From positions 1,116,001-1,180,000 of the forward strand of contig JAEPOK010000001.1 of assembly GCA_017642935.1 (NCBI GenBank): a stretch of 64,000 nucleotides of DNA, read 5' to 3'. The notes beneath the pieces are model-generated. The model did not search any database. It worked only from the letters and a program-made list of their open reading frames with translations, and was not told where the DNA came from. The stretch comes from Hyphomicrobiales bacterium. GTDB taxonomy: Bacteria > Pseudomonadota > Alphaproteobacteria > Rhizobiales > MH13. Shown piece after piece: positions 48,759 to 58,422 of this stretch. How positions within the stretch are numbered: the stretch's first letter is position 1; each line of letters starts with the position of its first letter. The translations under genes and the position numbers were made by a program.

Positions 48759-51017
48759 TTAGGCTGGGATGGCAGCTTGAAAGGTGGTGGCCGTTTGGGT
48801 GCGCACTGACAGGATGCGGTCGCGCGAGACGATTGAGGACAGCGTCTGTGCCAAGACATTCACGCGAGCCGGGTTGCCGCAAAGCACCATGGCATCGTTG
48901 ATGTTCGCGCATTCGAGAAGCAATTGCGGGTCGGCTCCGGCATTCACAACCACGCTGTCATAGTTTTCCGCCAAGGCTGAGAACACGAGATCGGCGGCAT
49001 CATCGGCGATCATCGACCGATCAGCCTGGGTGAAACCCGACGGAACGAAATGCAACGCGCTGTCAGGGTCCTTGTGGAGAGAGGAATCAAACCCAGCGGT
49101 TCCGGTGACCAACTCATAGAATCCTGGTCCGTCCGCGCTGATCCCAGCGCCGCTGAGATCGCCGATGCAATCGATCATGACGACGGATCGGCCCGCTTCC
49201 GCCAGCGCACGGGCAAGATGGAGGGCAAGGCCGCCCGCGACCGTGTGCTCATCGGCTGCGCCCACGGTGACCCGGGTTCCAGCGCCAGGGGGTCCGCTCT
49301 TGCGCAGATGGGCAAACAGCATCCGGCAGTCTTGCGCGTCAGTCAGGCTGTAGGTGCGGACGGTATTGGGCATCGTCGCGGGAGCCGAACCAGTGGGTGT
49401 CTGCGCCGATGTGGCTGCCCTAGTCGCCGTGGTCGTCGCTGCGGTCGAAGCCGCCAGGGTTTGCAAACGGGCGATTGCATCACGGCCGCTCGGCGCAGGA
49501 TTGGCTTCTTCCGGCGATGGCGCTGATGGTACTGAGACGGGCGTTGTGCGCGGCTCAAAACGCGGCTCAACCGCGTCCATGCTTTCATCGCGCACCGCAC
49601 CAGCTAGGATCGCATGGCTCGTCACGCTCAATAGGGCCAAGGCAAAACTGCCGACGAACGCGATCATGATCATAGGCATTGTTTGCGGGAAGATCGCGTC
49701 ACGCTCGACCTGGGCGGTCTGAATGATCCGTGCGTTGGTGGGCAGATTTGCGGCGTCGTCGCGCGTCGCCGCCTCGCGGAAACGCACCAAATAGCTCGCC
49801 AGCAGATCACGCTGGGCGGATGCTTCACGTTCCAGCGCGCGCAGTTCAACCTCAGCCTCGCCAACGCGGGCGGCTTCGGCGCTCAAGCGGGCGAGTTCAT
49901 CTTGCAATGCCCCGGCGCGGGCCGAGGCGACGCGCGCCTCATTGTCAAACCGCTGTGCGATGCGCCCGGCTTCGGCGCGAATCTGGCCGCCAAGATCGGA
50001 GAGTTGGGCGTTGAGCTCCTGAAGCCGTGGATGGGCCGGAAGCAGCGTGGCAGAAAGCTCGGCAATCCTGGCTCGCAGAGTGGCCTGTTCCTCTTGCAAA
50101 CGCTGGGTGAGCGGCGTGGCAAAACTGTCAGGCAAAGCAACGCGTGTGCCCTGTTGGGCGATCAGCTCGCGAATTTCTTCGGCGCGCGAGCGTGCAGTGG
50201 ATTCTTCGGCGCGCGCACGTGTCAATTCGCTGGAGAGCTCCGACAGTTGCTGGGTGGAGAGCGTAAGGTTGTCGGTGACCAGAAAGAGGCCGGAACCGGA
50301 GCGAAAACGGGCGACAGCCGCTTCAGCCTCGCCGACCTGCTGCCGCAGCTCGGCAATCTCGGTTTCAAGAAACGATGTGGCCGAACGGGTGTTGTCGGCC
50401 TGCGTGGTCCTCTGCGTCTGTTGATAGATTTCAACAACCGCGTTGGCGATTTGCGCGGCAAGCTCGGGATCACCGCTTTTGTAACGCACCACAATGACGC
50501 GCGATTCTGGAATGTTGAAGACACTTAGGCCGCTGTCGAACTCTTGGTAGACACGCTCCTCGGCCGACAGCAGCATCGGGTCTTCGGAAAGCCCGAGAAG
50601 GACCATGACCGACTGCACCGGTGACATACCATCCAGGGCAGAATCGAAACGCGGATCATCACGCAGGCCAAGCCGGTCGATGACCTGTTCGGCCACATCG
50701 CGCGAGCGCATCACCTGCACTTGGCTGGTCACAGCGCGATCATCAATGCTTGGAACGCTGTCACCCTGTTGAACTTCGGGGCGCGTGAAGGCAGTTTCCT
50801 GCGCTTCGATCAGAACCTGTGCTTCGGCTTCGTATTTGGGTGAGGTCGTCTGGGTGTAGAAGTAGACCAGACCAGTAATCCCGAGGACGAAAAACAGCAC
50901 ACCGAACTTGGCCGCCCACAGGCGAGCCAGCAGGTAGGCAAGATTGATTTCTTGGGGTGCTTGCGCTTGAGAGGACGCCAACGCTTTACTCCACGGGTCC
51001 GGAACGACACTAAACAA
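48759..51017 (-). CDS. Wzz/GumC-type polysaccharide co-polymerase with a degenerate tyrosine-kinase domain
   Basis: This 752-residue protein has a Wzz domain with two membrane helices (FGVLFFVLGITGLVYFYTQ near residue 45 and MIMIAFVGSFALALLSV near residue 450). Between them is a long periplasmic coiled-coil of about 360 residues. After a Pro/Ala/Thr-rich linker the C-terminal ~200 residues have the fold pattern of a BY-kinase, but Walker A is replaced by GAADEHTVAGG without GK[ST], Walker B reads SVVVNAGAD and there is no Tyr-rich tail. It should control chain length and export without kinase activity. The start is TTG 51017; TTG 50981 with GGAG upstream is an alternative. Confidence 0.88.
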   Translation of the reverse strand: MFSVVPDPWSKALASSQAQAPQEINLAYLLARLWAAKFGVLFFVLGITGLVYFYTQTTSPKYEAEAQVLIEAQETAFTRPEVQQGDSVPSIDDRAVTSQVQVMRSRDVAEQVIDRLGLRDDPRFDSALDGMSPVQSVMVLLGLSEDPMLLSAEERVYQEFDSGLSVFNIPESRVIVVRYKSGDPELAAQIANAVVEIYQQTQRTTQADNTRSATSFLETEIAELRQQVGEAEAAVARFRSGSGLFLVTDNLTLSTQQLSELSSELTRARAEESTARSRAEEIRELIAQQGTRVALPDSFATPLTQRLQEEQATLRARIAELSATLLPAHPRLQELNAQLSDLGGQIRAEAGRIAQRFDNEARVASARAGALQDELARLSAEAARVGEAEVELRALEREASAQRDLLASYLVRFREAATRDDAANLPTNARIIQTAQVERDAIFPQTMPMIMIAFVGSFALALLSVTSHAILAGAVRDESMDAVEPRFEPRTTPVSVPSAPSPEEANPAPSGRDAIARLQTLAASTAATTTATRAATSAQTPTGSAPATMPNTVRTYSLTDAQDCRMLFAHLRKSGPPGAGTRVTVGAADEHTVAGGLALHLARALAEAGRSVVMIDCIGDLSGAGISADGPGFYELVTGTAGFDSSLHKDPDSALHFVPSGFTQADRSMIADDAADLVFSALAENYDSVVVNAGADPQLLLECANINDAMVLCGNPARVNVLAQTLSSIVSRDRILSVRTQTATTFQAAIPA

Positions 51018-51243
51018 TTGCCAGCAATGTGACCGACTATGGTAAGCAAGCGGTTAATTGTGACTCGAGCTTGCCTCACCTTCCGCAAGGTTCCTGGGAC
51101 TTGCTGCCGCCAAGTCTGACGCGACACAACGGTTGATTAACCTTGTCCGGTTACTTTCACCGGCGATGAAGCGGGTCACCCAACGGCATTGTAATGGCCG
51201 ATCGACGCGCTTCCCCGTGAAGGTTTGTAAGGCGTTATGTGTC

Positions 51244-51813
51244 ATGGTGTCTGGTCTGAAATTTCGCCTGTTTGGCTTGGTCGCGTCCTTGGCCCTGCTG
51301 GCCGGATGCGCCAGCACCGCGCCGCAGCCGTCAGATTTCAATCCGCTGCTTGTCGAGCCTTACGCTTTGGATTCCGGCGACGCCTTGCGGATTACGGTTT
51401 TCGAACAGCCAAGCCTTTCGTCCACCTACACCATCGATGTCGAAGGCATGATCTCCATGCCTCTGATTGGCGACGTTCCAGCGCGCGGTCTGACAGCCGA
51501 TGAACTAGACGCTAGCGTGACCCAAGCCCTACGCGAGGGTTTTTTGCGCAATCCTGACGTCAGCGTCGAAGTGGCCGCCTACCGTCCGTTCTTCGTGCTC
51601 GGTGAAGTTGGCACGTCCGGGCAGTTCCCTTATGTCGCCGGCATGACCGTACGCAGCGCAATCGCCATCGCCGGTGGGTTCTCGCCACGGGCCGTGCGCT
51701 CCAATGTCGATATCTCGCGCGTGATGAACGGTGAAGTGGTTGTTGGCCGTGTCGGGCTCAATGAAGCCCTGCGCCCCGGCGACGTCATCACGGTGCGGGA
51801 ACGCTGGTTCTGA
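51244..51813 (+). CDS. Wza-type polysaccharide export lipoprotein (short form)
   Basis: From ATG 51244 the product is 189 residues. It has a lipoprotein signal with lipobox LLAGC (LVASLALLAGCASTAPQ), then a Poly_export domain (LDSGDALRITVFEQPSLSS) and one SLBB-type repeat (FFVLGEVGTSGQFPYVAGMT). Lacking the C-terminal helix of E. coli Wza, it resembles short export proteins such as HfsD or the GumB type. It is divergent from the co-polymerase gene and its TGA overlaps the ATG of the next gene. Confidence 0.9.
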   Translation: MVSGLKFRLFGLVASLALLAGCASTAPQPSDFNPLLVEPYALDSGDALRITVFEQPSLSSTYTIDVEGMISMPLIGDVPARGLTADELDASVTQALREGFLRNPDVSVEVAAYRPFFVLGEVGTSGQFPYVAGMTVRSAIAIAGGFSPRAVRSNVDISRVMNGEVVVGRVGLNEALRPGDVITVRERWF

Positions 51814-52958
51814 TGAGCGCAAACGATGGCAAACCCTTGCGGGTCTTGCTGATCACCCGCGCGCCGGTCGGCGGCCTTTGGCGTCACATTCTTGATCTAA
51901 CCGATGGGCTTTTGGAGCGTGGCTTTGAGCTTGGAATCGCTGTGGATTCGCTGCGTGCTTCCGATCATGTGCGCTCGACCTTGGAGCGGTTTTCTCCGCG
52001 TCTTGCATTGGGTGTCCATACACTCGACATTCCGCGCCTGCCTGGCTGGGGTGACGTAAAGCTCTCGATGCAGTTTCGCAGATTGATCAAGGAGTTGCAG
52101 CCAGATGTCGTGCATGGCCACGGCGCCAAGGGCGGGCTTTACGCGCGCCTATCGGCATGGCGGACCGACACGCACGCCGTCTACACGCCCCATGGCGGGT
52201 CGCTGCACTACGATTGGAAGACGATGAGCGGAAAGGTGTTTCTCACCGCCGAACGGCGTCTGATCCCCCTCACCCACCAATTTTTGTTCGAGAGCCAGTT
52301 CAGCGCCGACGGGTTTGAGGAAAAGATCGGCGACACGCGCGGTCGCGACAAGGTCGTGTTCAACGGTCTGGGAAGCGGTGAGTTTGCCGGTGGACCGGTA
52401 GCTCTGGACGAACCGACGCATGATTTCGCCTTTGTCGGTGAGATGCGCGCCATCAAAGGTGTCGATGTGCTTCTGGAAGCGCTTTGCCAGATCCATCATC
52501 CCGATGGTCGGCCCTTGCGGGTTCTCATGCTCGGCGATGGCCCGATGTTGGACGACTATCGCGATTATGCGAGCAAGCTTGGTCTGGAAGACGAAGTGAC
52601 CTTTGTTGGCCGGCGCCCCGTACGCGAGGCCTTTGCCGCCACCAACACCATTGTCGTTCCGTCGCGCGCTGAATCGCTACCTTACATCGTGATCGAATCC
52701 ATTGCCGCCGGTAAGCAGGTCATTGCAACCGATGTTGGCGGGATCGGCGAAATCTTCGGGCCAACGCGCGATGCTTTGGTGCCGGCCGACGATGTGGATG
52801 CCTTGGCGGCCGCCATGCGCGAGACCCTAAAACCAAGATCACAGGCTTCTATCGACACGTTGGACAGGCGTTACGCATACCTAGCCGAAAACTTCCATGT
52901 CGACAGGATGGTCGACCAGATTGCCGAGAGCTACCGGGCCATAACCGCCGCGCGTTAA
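51813..52958 (+). CDS. Glycosyltransferase family 4
   Basis: The 381-residue GT-B enzyme has an N-terminal acceptor domain (LITRAPVGGLWRHILDL, VVHGHGAKGGLYARL) and a C-terminal nucleotide-sugar domain with the E-x7-E motif in SRAESLPYVIIESIAAGKQ. It adds a sugar to the lipid-linked repeat unit on the cytoplasmic side. It overlaps the Wza stop by one base (TGATG) and is followed 100 bases later by the initiating transferase. The sugar is unknown. Confidence 0.93.
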   Translation: MSANDGKPLRVLLITRAPVGGLWRHILDLTDGLLERGFELGIAVDSLRASDHVRSTLERFSPRLALGVHTLDIPRLPGWGDVKLSMQFRRLIKELQPDVVHGHGAKGGLYARLSAWRTDTHAVYTPHGGSLHYDWKTMSGKVFLTAERRLIPLTHQFLFESQFSADGFEEKIGDTRGRDKVVFNGLGSGEFAGGPVALDEPTHDFAFVGEMRAIKGVDVLLEALCQIHHPDGRPLRVLMLGDGPMLDDYRDYASKLGLEDEVTFVGRRPVREAFAATNTIVVPSRAESLPYIVIESIAAGKQVIATDVGGIGEIFGPTRDALVPADDVDALAAAMRETLKPRSQASIDTLDRRYAYLAENFHVDRMVDQIAESYRAITAAR

Positions 52959-53058
52959 CGCTCTGCCTGCGTTCCAGGCAACGCCTTGTTCACCACTTCC
53001 CTTAAACGGGCGCAAAGATCGGCGCTGTATAGCTGGCCCTAACGACAAGGGGCAGGCG

Positions 53059-54699
53059 ATGATCCTGCGCCAAAAATGGGCCGGTGGCAGGTTTGATCGC
53101 CGGACGCACGGCCCACCGGACAAGGGTGCCGTCATGTTGATCGACCGAGGGACTGTTGCGCGCGAGGCCATCCAGGCCGCCAGCGTCGACATCGACCCAG
53201 CCTCAACTTCCAACTTGATTGGCGGAAGCGACGATCTTCGCCCGCTCTCCAAGGCCGCCATCGACGCCGCAAGAACGTTGAAATCGCATGCCATGTCGCC
53301 GGTCATCTTGGCTGGCCTGGTCCGGCTTTTTGAGTGGCTTGTCATCGCTGGCACAGGGCTCGCGCTATACGCCTGGTACCTTGGCAGTCAGTTTGGCTTT
53401 TCGGTTCTCTATGCCAGCATGATTGTCGGCATTCCGACGGTCGCGGTCGCCGTGTTTCAGGTTTTCGGGCTCTACACGCCCTATGGCATGCGCTCAATCG
53501 GGCATCAGGGACTGCGGATCGTTGGCGGCTGGACCTTGCTGTTCGCGCTGATGCTGGCGTTTGCGTTCTTTTCCAACGTTGGCGATGATTTGAGCCGGTT
53601 TTGGGTCGGTCTATGGTTTGCGGTCGGCCTGATTGTCCTGATGCTCTATCGCAGCGCTGTGGTGGCGCTTGTCGGCCATTGGACAGCCGCTGGTCGCCTG
53701 CAACGCAATGTCGCGCTCGTCGGTGGCGGCAAAGAAGCTGAACGTCTGGTGGAGGCGCTACGTAGCTCTGCCAACAGCGATCTCAACCTGATCGGTTTTT
53801 TCGATGATCGTGGCGATGATCGCAGCCAGCAGAGCTGCGCCGGTCTACCCAAACTTGGTTCCGTTGATGATGCCGTCGCGTTCGCGCGCATGGCCTCGCT
53901 CGACATGATCATTGTAACCTTGCCTATGACAGCCGAAAAGCGCGTCCTCGACATGGTGCGCAAGCTCTGGATCCTGCCGATCGATGTGCGCCTATCCGCG
54001 CACACGGCCAAACTTCGGTTCCGCCCACGCGCCTACAACTACATCGGCAATGTGCCTTTCTTGGCGGTTTTTGATCGCCCGCTTGCCGATTGGGACTATG
54101 TCGCCAAGGCCGTCCTTGACCGTGTTCTCGGGTTGGCGATGCTGGTCGCCCTATCGCCCGTAATGATCGCCACGGCGATCGCGGTGAAGCTCGACAGCAA
54201 GGGGCCGGTCTTCTTCAAACAGAAGCGGTTCGGGTTCAACAACGAACCGATCGGCGTCTACAAGTTCCGCTCCATGTACACCGACATGTGCGATGCGCAG
54301 GCCAATAAGCTGGTCACTAAAGATGATCCGCGCGTGACCCGCGTTGGCCGGTTCATCCGGTCGACCAGCATCGATGAACTGCCGCAACTCTTCAACGTTG
54401 TCTTCAAGGGCGACCTGTCGCTTGTCGGACCACGGCCCCACGCGATGGCCGCAAAGGCTGCCGGTGGGCTCTACCATGATGTGGTCGATGGCTATTTTGC
54501 CCGCCACAAAGTGAAACCCGGCATCACCGGTTGGGCACAGGTGAATGGTTGGCGCGGCGAAACGGACACGCTTGAAAAGATTGAGCGGCGCGTCGAGCAC
54601 GACCTATTCTACATCGAAAACTGGTCGATCCTGTTCGACCTGCAGATCATCGCGATGACGCCGCTGGCGCTTCTCACCAACAAAGAGAACGCCTATTGA
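53059..54699 (+). CDS. Undecaprenyl-phosphate glycosyl-1-phosphate transferase (WcaJ/HfsE-like)
   Basis: This 546-residue polytopic protein has about four N-terminal helices, a CoA-binding-like Rossmann segment (NVALVGGGKEAERLVEALR), one further hydrophobic segment and the catalytic bacterial sugar transferase domain. That domain has FKQKRFGFNN, YKFRSMYTDM, FIRSTSIDELPQLFNV and LVGPRPHA. It loads the first sugar-1-phosphate on undecaprenyl phosphate to start repeat-unit synthesis. AAGGGG about 9 bases upstream supports ATG 53059. It overlaps the following gene by 4 bases. Confidence 0.94.
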   Translation: MILRQKWAGGRFDRRTHGPPDKGAVMLIDRGTVAREAIQAASVDIDPASTSNLIGGSDDLRPLSKAAIDAARTLKSHAMSPVILAGLVRLFEWLVIAGTGLALYAWYLGSQFGFSVLYASMIVGIPTVAVAVFQVFGLYTPYGMRSIGHQGLRIVGGWTLLFALMLAFAFFSNVGDDLSRFWVGLWFAVGLIVLMLYRSAVVALVGHWTAAGRLQRNVALVGGGKEAERLVEALRSSANSDLNLIGFFDDRGDDRSQQSCAGLPKLGSVDDAVAFARMASLDMIIVTLPMTAEKRVLDMVRKLWILPIDVRLSAHTAKLRFRPRAYNYIGNVPFLAVFDRPLADWDYVAKAVLDRVLGLAMLVALSPVMIATAIAVKLDSKGPVFFKQKRFGFNNEPIGVYKFRSMYTDMCDAQANKLVTKDDPRVTRVGRFIRSTSIDELPQLFNVVFKGDLSLVGPRPHAMAAKAAGGLYHDVVDGYFARHKVKPGITGWAQVNGWRGETDTLEKIERRVEHDLFYIENWSILFDLQIIAMTPLALLTNKENAY

Positions 54700-55982
54700 G
54701 CCGTGCGACCACCCCCACTGACCTGAGAGCTCCCTCCGGCTGGGCGCCCCATGCAGCGACGAACTCGGCCCCTGTGGCGCGCCCATTGGTGCAGATCGGT
54801 CACGCCTGGGTCTGGTTGCTGGCGTTTTCCGGGTTTTTCGTGCTGCGTGAACCGGCGCCCTATGAGCTGCTGGGCGTGGTCGTGATCGGTGTATCGTTTC
54901 TCTTCGGCATGACCCTTCCACGTCCGGTGTTGCCGATGCTTGGGCTGCTGATCCTATACGTGCTCGGGGGTTTCGCCAGCGTACCAATCGCCCCCAATCT
55001 TGGCGATGCGCGGTTTCAGATTTTGGTGACAGCGTTTTTGGCGGCGACCAGTCTCTTCTTTGCGTGCTACACGGCACGCGATACGCTTTCGCGCACGGCC
55101 CTTATCCGCAACGCCTGGCAATGCGGCGCCATCTTGGCAGCTCTGCTTGGGATCATGGGCTATTTCGGGATCGCCGGAACCGGTGAGCTTTTCACGCGCT
55201 TTGGTCGTGCGCGCGGCAGTTTTGAAGACCCCAATGTCTTCGCGCCCTTCCTGGCTGGTGCCGTGGTGTTTGCGATCTACACGATCCTGTCTCGACCGAT
55301 GAAGCGTTGGTTTTTCCCAATCGTCGTCATCGCCATTTGTTCGGTCGGGATCCTGCTGTCGTTTTCGCGCGGTGCTTGGGGCTACACGCTCTACTCGATT
55401 GCCGTGATCACCGTGCTGCACTTCATCCTGACACCAAACTCAGCGGAGCGGTTTCGCATCGTGGTGCTCAGCATGATGGGCCTTGGTCTTTTGATGGTTG
55501 GCATCGCGGTTGCCTTTTCGATCCCCGCCATCGGTGATTTGCTGACTCAGCGAGCCAACCTCCTCCAAACCTATGATGGCGGTGAACTCGGTCGTTTCGG
55601 CCGCCATGTCCTTGGATTTCAGTTGAGCATTCATCATCCGCTTGGCCTTGGAGCGCTCGGGTTCCGCGAGATGTTCGGCATCGACCCGCACAATGTGTAC
55701 CTCAATGCCTTGATGACCCATGGCTGGCTTGGCTTTTTTGCTTACATCACGCTCGTCTTCACCACGGCGTTTCAGTTGCTGCGGGTTATCCTGTTCAATC
55801 CACCCTTGCGCGCCGTCGCCATTCCGCTTTTTGCGCTGTTCACCGGTGTTATGCTGATGGGAACCTTCATCGACACTGATCGCTGGCGGCATTTTTTCCT
55901 GCTGCTTGGCCTGTCTTGGGGTGTGATCGCGGCAAGCATTGCCGGCCCCTTCGTCCGCCGATCGCGGCAGGCCGAAGCTTAG
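54696..55982 (+). CDS. O-antigen polymerase/ligase-family protein (Wzy-like)
   Basis: The 428-residue membrane protein has about 10-12 helices and the Wzy_C/O-antigen ligase pattern: [28 protein letters not shown] and a periplasmic loop with [20 protein letters not shown]. It probably polymerises the lipid-linked units in the periplasm (HfsC/HfsI type) or ligates a polymer. It starts at TTG 54696 within the stop of the sugar transferase gene (TTGA). No Wzx flippase is recognised in the window. Confidence 0.88.
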   Translation: MSRATTPTDLRAPSGWAPHAATNSAPVARPLVQIGHAWVWLLAFSGFFVLREPAPYELLGVVVIGVSFLFGMTLPRPVLPMLGLLILYVLGGFASVPIAPNLGDARFQILVTAFLAATSLFFACYTARDTLSRTALIRNAWQCGAILAALLGIMGYFGIAGTGELFTRFGRARGSFEDPNVFAPFLAGAVVFAIYTILSRPMKRWFFPIVVIAICSVGILLSFSRGAWGYTLYSIAVITVLHFILTPNSAERFRIVVLSMMGLGLLMVGIAVAFSIPAIGDLLTQRANLLQTYDGGELGRFGRHVLGFQLSIHHPLGLGALGFREMFGIDPHNVYLNALMTHGWLGFFAYITLVFTTAFQLLRVILFNPPLRAVAIPLFALFTGVMLMGTFIDTDRWRHFFLLLGLSWGVIAASIAGPFVRRSRQAEA

Positions 55983-56051
55983 GACGAATTTCCCTCATCG
56001 GCTGCATTGCCGCTTGCACTCAACAGCACTGGCAGGCTATCTGCGGTCCGT

Positions 56052-56128
56052 CGGGGCGTAGCGCAGCCTGGTAGCGCGTTCGTCTGGGGGACGAGAGGTC
56101 GTGGGTTCGAATCCCGCCGCCCCGACCA
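56052..56128 (+). tRNA. tRNA-Pro (anticodon GGG)
   Basis: The sequence folds as a full cloverleaf. The acceptor stem is CGGGGCG with CGCCCCG, the D arm is GCGC with GCGC and the T arm is GTGGG-TTCGAAT-CCCGC. The anticodon arm TTCGT-CTGGGGG-ACGAG gives anticodon GGG. The 3' end carries an encoded ACCA. Confidence 0.96.
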
Positions 56129-56147
56129 TCACCATAAAACCGAGATA

Positions 56148-56711
56148 TCACTCGAACAGGACAAGCTCGTCGAGATCGATCGCTTCGCTGGTGTCCGGCG
56201 CCGCCTGTTTTGCCACGCGACGCGCTTCTTGCTCTTTTAGCTCCTGCTCTCGCAATGCAGCCGTAATCAATGGATGTTGCGGCCCAAAATAGTGTTCGGT
56301 GCGCAAATAGGGCCGCGGGTTCAATATCGTCTGGCGGATTTGAGCGTACAGCGTGGCGGGCGCGACAGGCTTGGCCACATAGCCGTTGACGCCAAAGCGC
56401 AACGCGCGCTCGATCCGGCGTTGTTCATCATGACCCGACATCATAATGACGGTTTGAAAGGCGCCTGGATGGTTCGGCTTGCGAATAGCCCGCATCACGG
56501 ACTCGCCTGATCGATCGGGGAACTCCCAATCGAGCAATACAATGTCATAGTGGCCAAGTTGGATGCCGTCATAGGCCTCTTGCCCAGTTGACGCCTCCTC
56601 GACATGCCGCACACCAAAGGCCTTGAGCACCGACACAACAAGGCGTCTCATAAAGCGGCTGTCGTCAGCGACGAGAAAATGGACGTTCGATAGGTCTAGA
56701 GCGGCTTTCAT
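56148..56711 (-). CDS. Orphan CheY-like response regulator
   Basis: From ATG 56711 the product is 187 residues. The receiver domain has the acidic pair in LVADDSRFMRR, the phospho-acceptor aspartate in DIVLLDWEFPDRSGE, a serine in VIMMSGHDEQ and the lysine in NGYVAKPVAP. A charged helical tail of about 50 residues rich in Glu/Lys/Arg/Ala follows, with no DNA-binding domain. No histidine kinase is nearby. It lies 20 bases after merR on the same strand and converges on tRNA-Pro. Confidence 0.92.
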   Translation of the reverse strand: MKAALDLSNVHFLVADDSRFMRRLVVSVLKAFGVRHVEEASTGQEAYDGIQLGHYDIVLLDWEFPDRSGESVMRAIRKPNHPGAFQTVIMMSGHDEQRRIERALRFGVNGYVAKPVAPATLYAQIRQTILNPRPYLRTEHYFGPQHPLITAALREQELKEQEARRVAKQAAPDTSEAIDLDELVLFE

Positions 56712-56731
56712 CGGCGCAAATCTGAAAAGGT

Positions 56732-57700
56732 TTAAGCAGAACTTGGCGGTTCGACCGGCGCCGGAGTCGGTCTGGCCTGGTCCAACTGCGACTTGCATTC
56801 CATCAACGTGCGAAGCGCTTGGACTAGCGCTTCGGTTTGGTTCGGCGACAGCCCGCCACCGACTTCGGCTGCACCTGGCGGTCTGGTTGCCTGCGGAAGG
56901 GACTGAGAAAGCGTGGTTGGTGCGGGCGTTGCAACCTGTGGAACCGGGCTCGGCGCAATGGGAGCAGTTGGTAGCGCAACACTGGTTGCGACCGGTTGGG
57001 GCAAGGGTTGGTTTGGAGCTTGCGCTAACTGCGGCGGCGGCGGCGCTGCCGGTTGCGGCGTACGCGCTTCCAACGGTTCATCATGAACAGCCGCCGGCTC
57101 GGGCTCAGCGACAAAGCGAAGGTTGGAGGTGGCTGGAACGACTGGCGTCGGCGGGGCCTGGGAAATTGATGTCGCAGGCGGCACTGCTACCGTCGGTGGT
57201 GCTGGCGCTTGCTGTGGCGGCACCGGTTGTGCGGATGGTGCAGACTCCGCGCTGCTTGAAAGCGCGGCGCGAACCGGGTCCGGGCGGGGCGGCTCGAGCG
57301 GCATTTGCTGCGACGAATCTTGGGCCGCAACAGGCGCAGGTCTGGCGGTTGGAGCGACAGGTTGTGGTGCTGGAACCGGTCGTTGAGCCGGTGGATTGGC
57401 AGGCGCTTCAGTGACGGCTTGATCAGCGAAACTCACTACATGGGCGATACCCTGTTCGCGCAATATGCGCTGCACGCCTTTGATGGTGTAGCCTTCATCA
57501 TAAAGCAGGTGGCGAATGCCTTGCAGCAAGGCAATGTCCGATGGCCGATAGTACCGTCGACCGCCGGAGCGCTTCATAGGCTTAATTTGGCTGAAGCGGG
57601 TTTCCCAGAAACGAAGCACATGCTGTGGCAAGTCCAAAACGTCCGCCGCTTCGCTTATCGTGCGAAACGCTTCCGGGCTTTTGGCCGAGGCACGCGCCAT
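56732..57700 (-). CDS. MerR-family regulator with long Pro/Ala-rich tail
   Basis: This 322-residue protein has an N-terminal MerR helix-turn-helix and wing ([40 protein letters not shown]) and the following helix [13 protein letters not shown]. After about residue 90 the sequence is low-complexity Pro/Ala/Gln-rich for about 180 residues and ends in a short conserved helix ([17 protein letters not shown]). It is next to ihfA, its usual position in Hyphomicrobiales. Targets are unknown. No Cys-based metal site is seen. Confidence 0.92.
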   Translation of the reverse strand: MARASAKSPEAFRTISEAADVLDLPQHVLRFWETRFSQIKPMKRSGGRRYYRPSDIALLQGIRHLLYDEGYTIKGVQRILREQGIAHVVSFADQAVTEAPANPPAQRPVPAPQPVAPTARPAPVAAQDSSQQMPLEPPRPDPVRAALSSSAESAPSAQPVPPQQAPAPPTVAVPPATSISQAPPTPVVPATSNLRFVAEPEPAAVHDEPLEARTPQPAAPPPPQLAQAPNQPLPQPVATSVALPTAPIAPSPVPQVATPAPTTLSQSLPQATRPPGAAEVGGGLSPNQTEALVQALRTLMECKSQLDQARPTPAPVEPPSSA

Positions 57701-57963
57701 GTCGCTTCAACCCCCTCATTGAAAACCGATTTGACGAACTTTTTATTCTGTAATTTCAATGACTACCGACGAATTTCGAACGAATCATTGAATTCGCCAG
57801 ACTGTACGGCATGTGGCGCAGCGCACCAACCGTTGAGCATGCCTATTCTTCAAGCGCCACGGTCGTTACGACCAGGCTGTTGCGTGTTCACAACAACAGC
57901 AAGATCATCGGAAATTTACGGAAAAGCAACTCGGAGATGGGTGAACCAGCGTCAGCCAGAACC

Positions 57964-58266
57964 TCAAGATTTGTGGCCGTTGTCCACACGCTCTTTGAGG
58001 ATGTTCGATGGCTTGAAGACCATCACGCGGCGCGGCGTGATTGGTACTTCTTCGCCGGTCTTGGGATTGCGCCCGATGCGCTCATCCTTGTGGCGAACCA
58101 CGAATGTGCCAAACGAGGAAAGCTTGACGTTCTCGCCAAGAACCGCTGCCGACGCGATCTCTTCAATCACCGCCTCGACCAGATCGGCCGCTTCGGTTCG
58201 TGACAGCCCTACCTGTTGGTAGACGGCTTCACATAGATCAGCACGCGTGACGGTTCCACCAGCCAT
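57964..58266 (-). CDS. ihfA: Integration host factor alpha subunit
   Basis: The 100-residue HU/IHF-fold protein begins [20 protein letters not shown] and has [20 protein letters not shown] followed by [13 protein letters not shown], the beta-arm with its DNA-inserting proline. It bends DNA at specific sites with IhfB. It lies between fabH and merR on the same strand, with gaps of 156 and 263 bases, so it probably has its own promoter as well. Confidence 0.96.
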   Translation of the reverse strand: MAGGTVTRADLCEAVYQQVGLSRTEAADLVEAVIEEIASAAVLGENVKLSSFGTFVVRHKDERIGRNPKTGEEVPITPRRVMVFKPSNILKERVDNGHKS

Positions 58267-58422
58267 AACCCTCTTGGCCCTCTTCTCATTCGCTTCAGCG
58301 ACCCCTCGCCTTGAGGCACAAGTCTTAAGCGATGAGTTCGCGGCGGGTCAATTCAGCTTGTGGCAAAAATAGCTAGAAAAATCAGCACTCAGGGCAAGTT
58401 TGATGCATTCTTGGCCGCTGCG

